NCBI RefSeq assembly: GCF_002797415.1
Contig: NZ_KZ454944.1
Span: 1,382,665 to 1,446,664, forward strand
Length of the DNA: 64,000 nucleotides
Direction: 5' to 3'
DNA from: Bacillus alkalisoli
GTDB lineage: Bacteria; Bacillota; Bacilli; Bacillales; Bacillaceae_I
Positions 61,769 through 64,000 of the stretch are shown piece by piece. The notes below the pieces were generated by a model. It saw only the letters and a program-made list of their open reading frames with translations, ran no database searches and was not told where the DNA came from. The position numbers and the translations under genes are program-made. Numbering within the stretch: the stretch's first letter is position 1; each line of letters starts with the position of its first letter.

Positions 61769-61900
61769 CTACTGTATTTTGTTTCTCCAAAATATTTTGC
61801 CAGATCCATTACAATTTCCACAGCGAATTAAAAAAGGTAAAAAGCCAAGTCTTCTTTTTTTATTACCATCACATGAACTACATAAAAGCTTAATGGTCAA
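61769..61900 (-). CDS. Small zinc-ribbon protein (43 aa)
   Basis: Starts at TTG (61900) behind TTGGAGGGATC and ends at TAG just before the shared terminator. It reads MTIKLLCSSCDGNKKRRLGF, then LPFLIRCGNCNGSGKIFWRN and KIQ. The two knuckles CSSCDG and CGNCNGSG match the protein at 37147-37302 in spacing and in the MxIKxxC start, so they are paralogues. Predicted to bind one zinc. Confidence 0.7.
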   Translation of the reverse strand: MTIKLLCSSCDGNKKRRLGFLPFLIRCGNCNGSGKIFWRNKIQ

Positions 61901-62073
61901 TAAAGATCCCTCCAATTCTGACGTTGTTGTAATCGCTTACAAAAGTGTTTTAACACAGTAACTGAAAAAACTGCAATGCCTGTAGGATAATGTACATGTT
62001 ATTATATTCACCTTATCAATGGAAGTTAATCTTCTTTCCCTAAGAAATTATTTACACTAAACAAAGTGGTAAA

Positions 62074-62110
62074 TAAAAAAGAACACCCCAAGCAGGAGTG
62101 TTCTTTTGGT
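62074..62110 (-). terminator. Terminator of yqgW
   Basis: Minus strand AAAAGAACACTCC pairs with GGGGTGTTCTTTT; T's follow. Confidence 0.88.
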
Positions 62111-62154
62111 AATTTTAAAATAAATACTGCTACCTAAGCTACTTTACTAAAGGA

Positions 62155-62328
62155 TTAGTGAGGCGTTGGGTAAGCTGAATTTATAATGGTCATTACAGTA
62201 AACCAACCGAATACAGCTACTGTGCCAAATGCAAAAAGTAAACCTAAGAAGTTCTTTTCACGAAGTGTACGAACAGCAGCAATGGCAGATAAAATCGTAA
62301 CTAGTCCGAAAATAATAACTAATGGCAT
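62155..62328 (-). CDS. yqgW: DUF2759-family membrane protein (YqgW-like)
   Basis: A 57-residue protein with two membrane helices (MPLVIIFGLVTILSAIAAVR and FLGLLFAFGTVAVFGWFTVM) joined by TLREKN. The ATG at 62328 follows AGAGGGGGC; the in-frame ATG at 62364 would place that site inside the gene. Size and neighbourhood match YqgW. Function unknown. Confidence 0.85.
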   Translation of the reverse strand: MPLVIIFGLVTILSAIAAVRTLREKNFLGLLFAFGTVAVFGWFTVMTIINSAYPTPH

Positions 62329-62374
62329 GTTAAAAGCCCCCTCTACAATCAATTCTATTTTCAACTACACTAAA

Positions 62375-62464
62375 TGAGTTCCTTTCATAATGTATAATTA
62401 CGGTACGAAAAACGAACGTAAGGATGTTTTTCAATAAACGATATACCATTATGAAATGAACGAA
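62375..62464 (+). repeat. AT-rich inverted-repeat element, short copy J
   Basis: GAGTTCCTTTCATAATGTAT at the left, complement of CGTTCATTTCATAATGGTAT at the right, with inner ACGAAAAACGAACG. About half of full length. Confidence 0.7.
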
Positions 62465-62518
62465 ATATAACTATGTAATAAGTACATTACACTCTTTTTT
62501 ATTTTATCTTCTTTATGC

Positions 62519-63001
62519 TTATTTGTCGAGGACCAAAAATGACACTTCTATGTCATAAGCTTTGGCTACTTTTTCGATAAATTCCTTCTGATGCTTATCT
62601 ATGATGTATGTAGTAGAATTTACGATCTCCATTCCAATAATGGACTCGTTCATTTGGAGTAAAGCCATTTCCATGTCATCTTTATTTCCACTTACGACTT
62701 TGAACATACATATCATATCCTCATACAGATAGTGATGGTTGGATGTTTCAAATCCATAATCAGTAAAACTGCTACCAATTTTAGGGTTATCTAAACGTAT
62801 TAAAATATACGTTTCCTCTAACATGCATTTGTCATCTAGAAGCTTTTTAATGAATTTTGCCTCAGCCGCAGATTCAAGGATTAACAATTGCTCATCTACA
62901 TCATAAATGCTAGCAGTTTCTTTTAATGGAGCTATGACATTTTGAAAGTATGCCGGACTTTCTAATGAACAGGAAATTTCTATACCAAACATTCTTTTCA
63001 T
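62519..63001 (-). CDS. Hypothetical cytoplasmic protein
   Basis: A 160-residue soluble protein from the ATG at 63001 (GAAAGGAAATG upstream). No membrane segment and no motif that I recognise; it starts MKRMFGIEISCSLESPAYFQ and looks like two similar alpha/beta halves (EQLLILESAAEAKFIKKLLD and MEMALLQMNESIIGMEIVNS). Lies between yqgW and yqgX, divergent from yqgX. Confidence 0.7.
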   Translation of the reverse strand: MKRMFGIEISCSLESPAYFQNVIAPLKETASIYDVDEQLLILESAAEAKFIKKLLDDKCMLEETYILIRLDNPKIGSSFTDYGFETSNHHYLYEDMICMFKVVSGNKDDMEMALLQMNESIIGMEIVNSTTYIIDKHQKEFIEKVAKAYDIEVSFLVLDK

Positions 63002-63087
63002 TCTATCATTTCCTTTCATTCGTCTTTCTTCTTCATTTTAGTGTAAAATAGTTAGTAGAATTGTTCAAGAAGGGTGGATGAAAAAAG

Positions 63088-63720
63088 TTGCAATATATTC
63101 AAATTACGTTAGGACCATTACAGACAAATGCTTACCTTTTAATAAACGAAAACAAAGATTGTGTTATTTTTGACCCAGGTAGTGAAGGGGAGGCATTTAA
63201 CCATTATTTAGCCCAAAATAAATTAAATCCAATTGCTATTCTTTTAACACATGCTCACTTTGACCATATTGGAGCAGTGGAAGAAGTACGTAAAAATTGG
63301 AACATCCCAGTTTATATACACGAAAATGAAGAAAATTGGTTAATTGATCCGGCTTTAAATGGCTCGCATCGTTTCCCGTTTGGAGAAATAAAAGCATCGA
63401 AAGCAGAGCATTTAATTAAAGAAGAAGGTACCTTAACAGTAGGCGCATTTACATTCCAAGTGTTATTTACGCCTGGCCATTCGCCTGGAAGCATAAGTTT
63501 TTATCATGAGGAAACAGAAGCTGTTTTTGCAGGAGATGCATTGTTCGCTGGTAGCATTGGTAGAACGGACTTGCCAGGTGGTGACCACCAACTACTTATT
63601 AAAAGTATTCATGATAAACTATTATCTCTACCTGAAGAAACAACAGTGCTACCAGGCCACGGTCAAGAGACGACAATTGGAGTGGAAATGGATAGCAATC
63701 CGTTTTTAAATGGATTTTAA
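63088..63720 (+). CDS. yqgX: Metallo-beta-lactamase fold hydrolase YqgX
   Basis: A 210-residue glyoxalase-II-like hydrolase. Zinc motif LTHAHFDHIG (HxHxDH), later ligands FTPGHSPGSIS, FAGDALFAGSIGRTDLP and LPGHGQET are intact. TTG start with AAGGGTGGA upstream. Substrate likely a thioester such as S-lactoyl-bacillithiol, but this is inference. Followed by a methyltransferase 9 bases downstream. Confidence 0.93.
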   Translation: MQYIQITLGPLQTNAYLLINENKDCVIFDPGSEGEAFNHYLAQNKLNPIAILLTHAHFDHIGAVEEVRKNWNIPVYIHENEENWLIDPALNGSHRFPFGEIKASKAEHLIKEEGTLTVGAFTFQVLFTPGHSPGSISFYHEETEAVFAGDALFAGSIGRTDLPGGDHQLLIKSIHDKLLSLPEETTVLPGHGQETTIGVEMDSNPFLNGF

Positions 63721-63729
63721 GGAGTTTGT

Positions 63730-64000
63730 ATGACAATACTTACCCACCTAATAGAAAAGATAAAAGCTTCAGATAATAATTGCCTTACATATGCAGATTT
63801 CATGCAAGAAGTACTCTACCATCCTACTTACGGTTATTACATGAAGGATACGAAAAAAGTAGGAAAAGAAGGTGACTTTTACACATCTAGTAATGTAAGT
63901 AATGTGTTTGGTAAACTATTTGCTCGACACTTTTATAAAGTTTTTCAACAGAAAAAGCTGCCGCCATTTATATACGAAATTGGTGGTGGTACGGGTAGAT
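63730..64000 (+). CDS. MidA-family SAM-dependent methyltransferase (3' truncated by window)
   Basis: The first 90 residues of a COG1565/DUF185 (MidA/NDUFAF7-like) methyltransferase. YADFMQEVLYHPTYGYYMKD and VGKEGDFYTSSNVSNVFGKL are the family's N-terminal signature, and the SAM loop YEIGGGTGR is just reached. AAGGAG precedes the ATG; it follows yqgX by 9 bases and in related genomes leads on to comGA. Confidence 0.88.
   Translation, partial: MTILTHLIEKIKASDNNCLTYADFMQEVLYHPTYGYYMKDTKKVGKEGDFYTSSNVSNVFGKLFARHFYKVFQQKKLPPFIYEIGGGTGR

Noticed and set aside
61713-61961. Plus-strand 82-residue frame after yqgV
   Set aside because: It runs over the yqgV terminator and is antisense to the 43-residue zinc-ribbon gene; no ribosome binding site.

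Overview
The window is a low-GC Firmicutes chromosome segment, most likely from a Bacillaceae genus. The order sigA tail - cccA - trmK - nif3/yqfO - ispH - yqfQ - cshB - nfo - yqfT - zur - yqfW - yqfX - ispG - yqfZ - yqgB - yqgC - sodA - yqgE - pbpA - pst - yqgM - yqgN - yqgO - gluP - yqgQ - glcK - ltaS/yqgS - yqgT - yqgU - yqgV - yqgW - yqgX follows the sigA-to-comG stretch of Bacillus subtilis almost gene for gene. Strong AGGAGG ribosome binding sites, frequent TTG/GTG starts and U-tailed hairpin terminators fit the same group.

Layout. Bases 1-9.8 kb hold the 3' end of sigA, a CcpA-marked acyl-CoA dehydrogenase, membrane cytochrome c550, tRNA and isoprenoid genes (trmK, ispH), an RNA helicase and endonuclease IV. 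Bases 9.8-14 kb carry a soluble PAS histidine kinase and a zinc uptake operon ending in its own Zur repressor. Bases 13.8-14.4 kb contain two unannotated small genes; one lies on the minus strand directly behind a c-di-GMP-I riboswitch and encodes a 37-residue membrane peptide. Bases 14.4-27 kb are housekeeping (ispG, a Na/Pi transporter, a CAU tRNA, phosphofructokinase, sodA, pbpA). Bases 27-31.7 kb are pstS-pstC-pstA-pstB-phoU behind a four-repeat Pho box.

Bases 31.7-44.3 kb are the accessory part: an MFS carrier, two paralogous UspA/SulP modules facing each other, a broken CBS-domain gene, several tiny genes (one behind a consensus cre site, one with two zinc-ribbon knuckles), a methyltransferase behind an excisionase-like regulator, and a cadC-cadA metal efflux operon with a recognisable CadC operator. 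Bases 44.3-64 kb return to the yqgM-yqgX backbone: a sugar polymer trio, L33, 5-FCL, Rex-box lactate dehydrogenase, rhomboid protease, a SpoVAF-like protein, glucokinase, lipoteichoic acid synthase, an LysM peptidoglycan peptidase, and small conserved genes, ending inside a MidA-type methyltransferase.

Many gaps are occupied by two repeat families. One is AT-rich (about 55-155 bp, TTTCATAAT ends, ten copies, MITE-like). The other is GC-rich and strongly structured (130-185 bp, six copies and one remnant); its outer arms differ between copies but stay complementary within each copy. The clearest candidates for something not yet described are the riboswitch-controlled membrane peptide, the covarying GC-rich element, and the paired zinc-ribbon mini-proteins.
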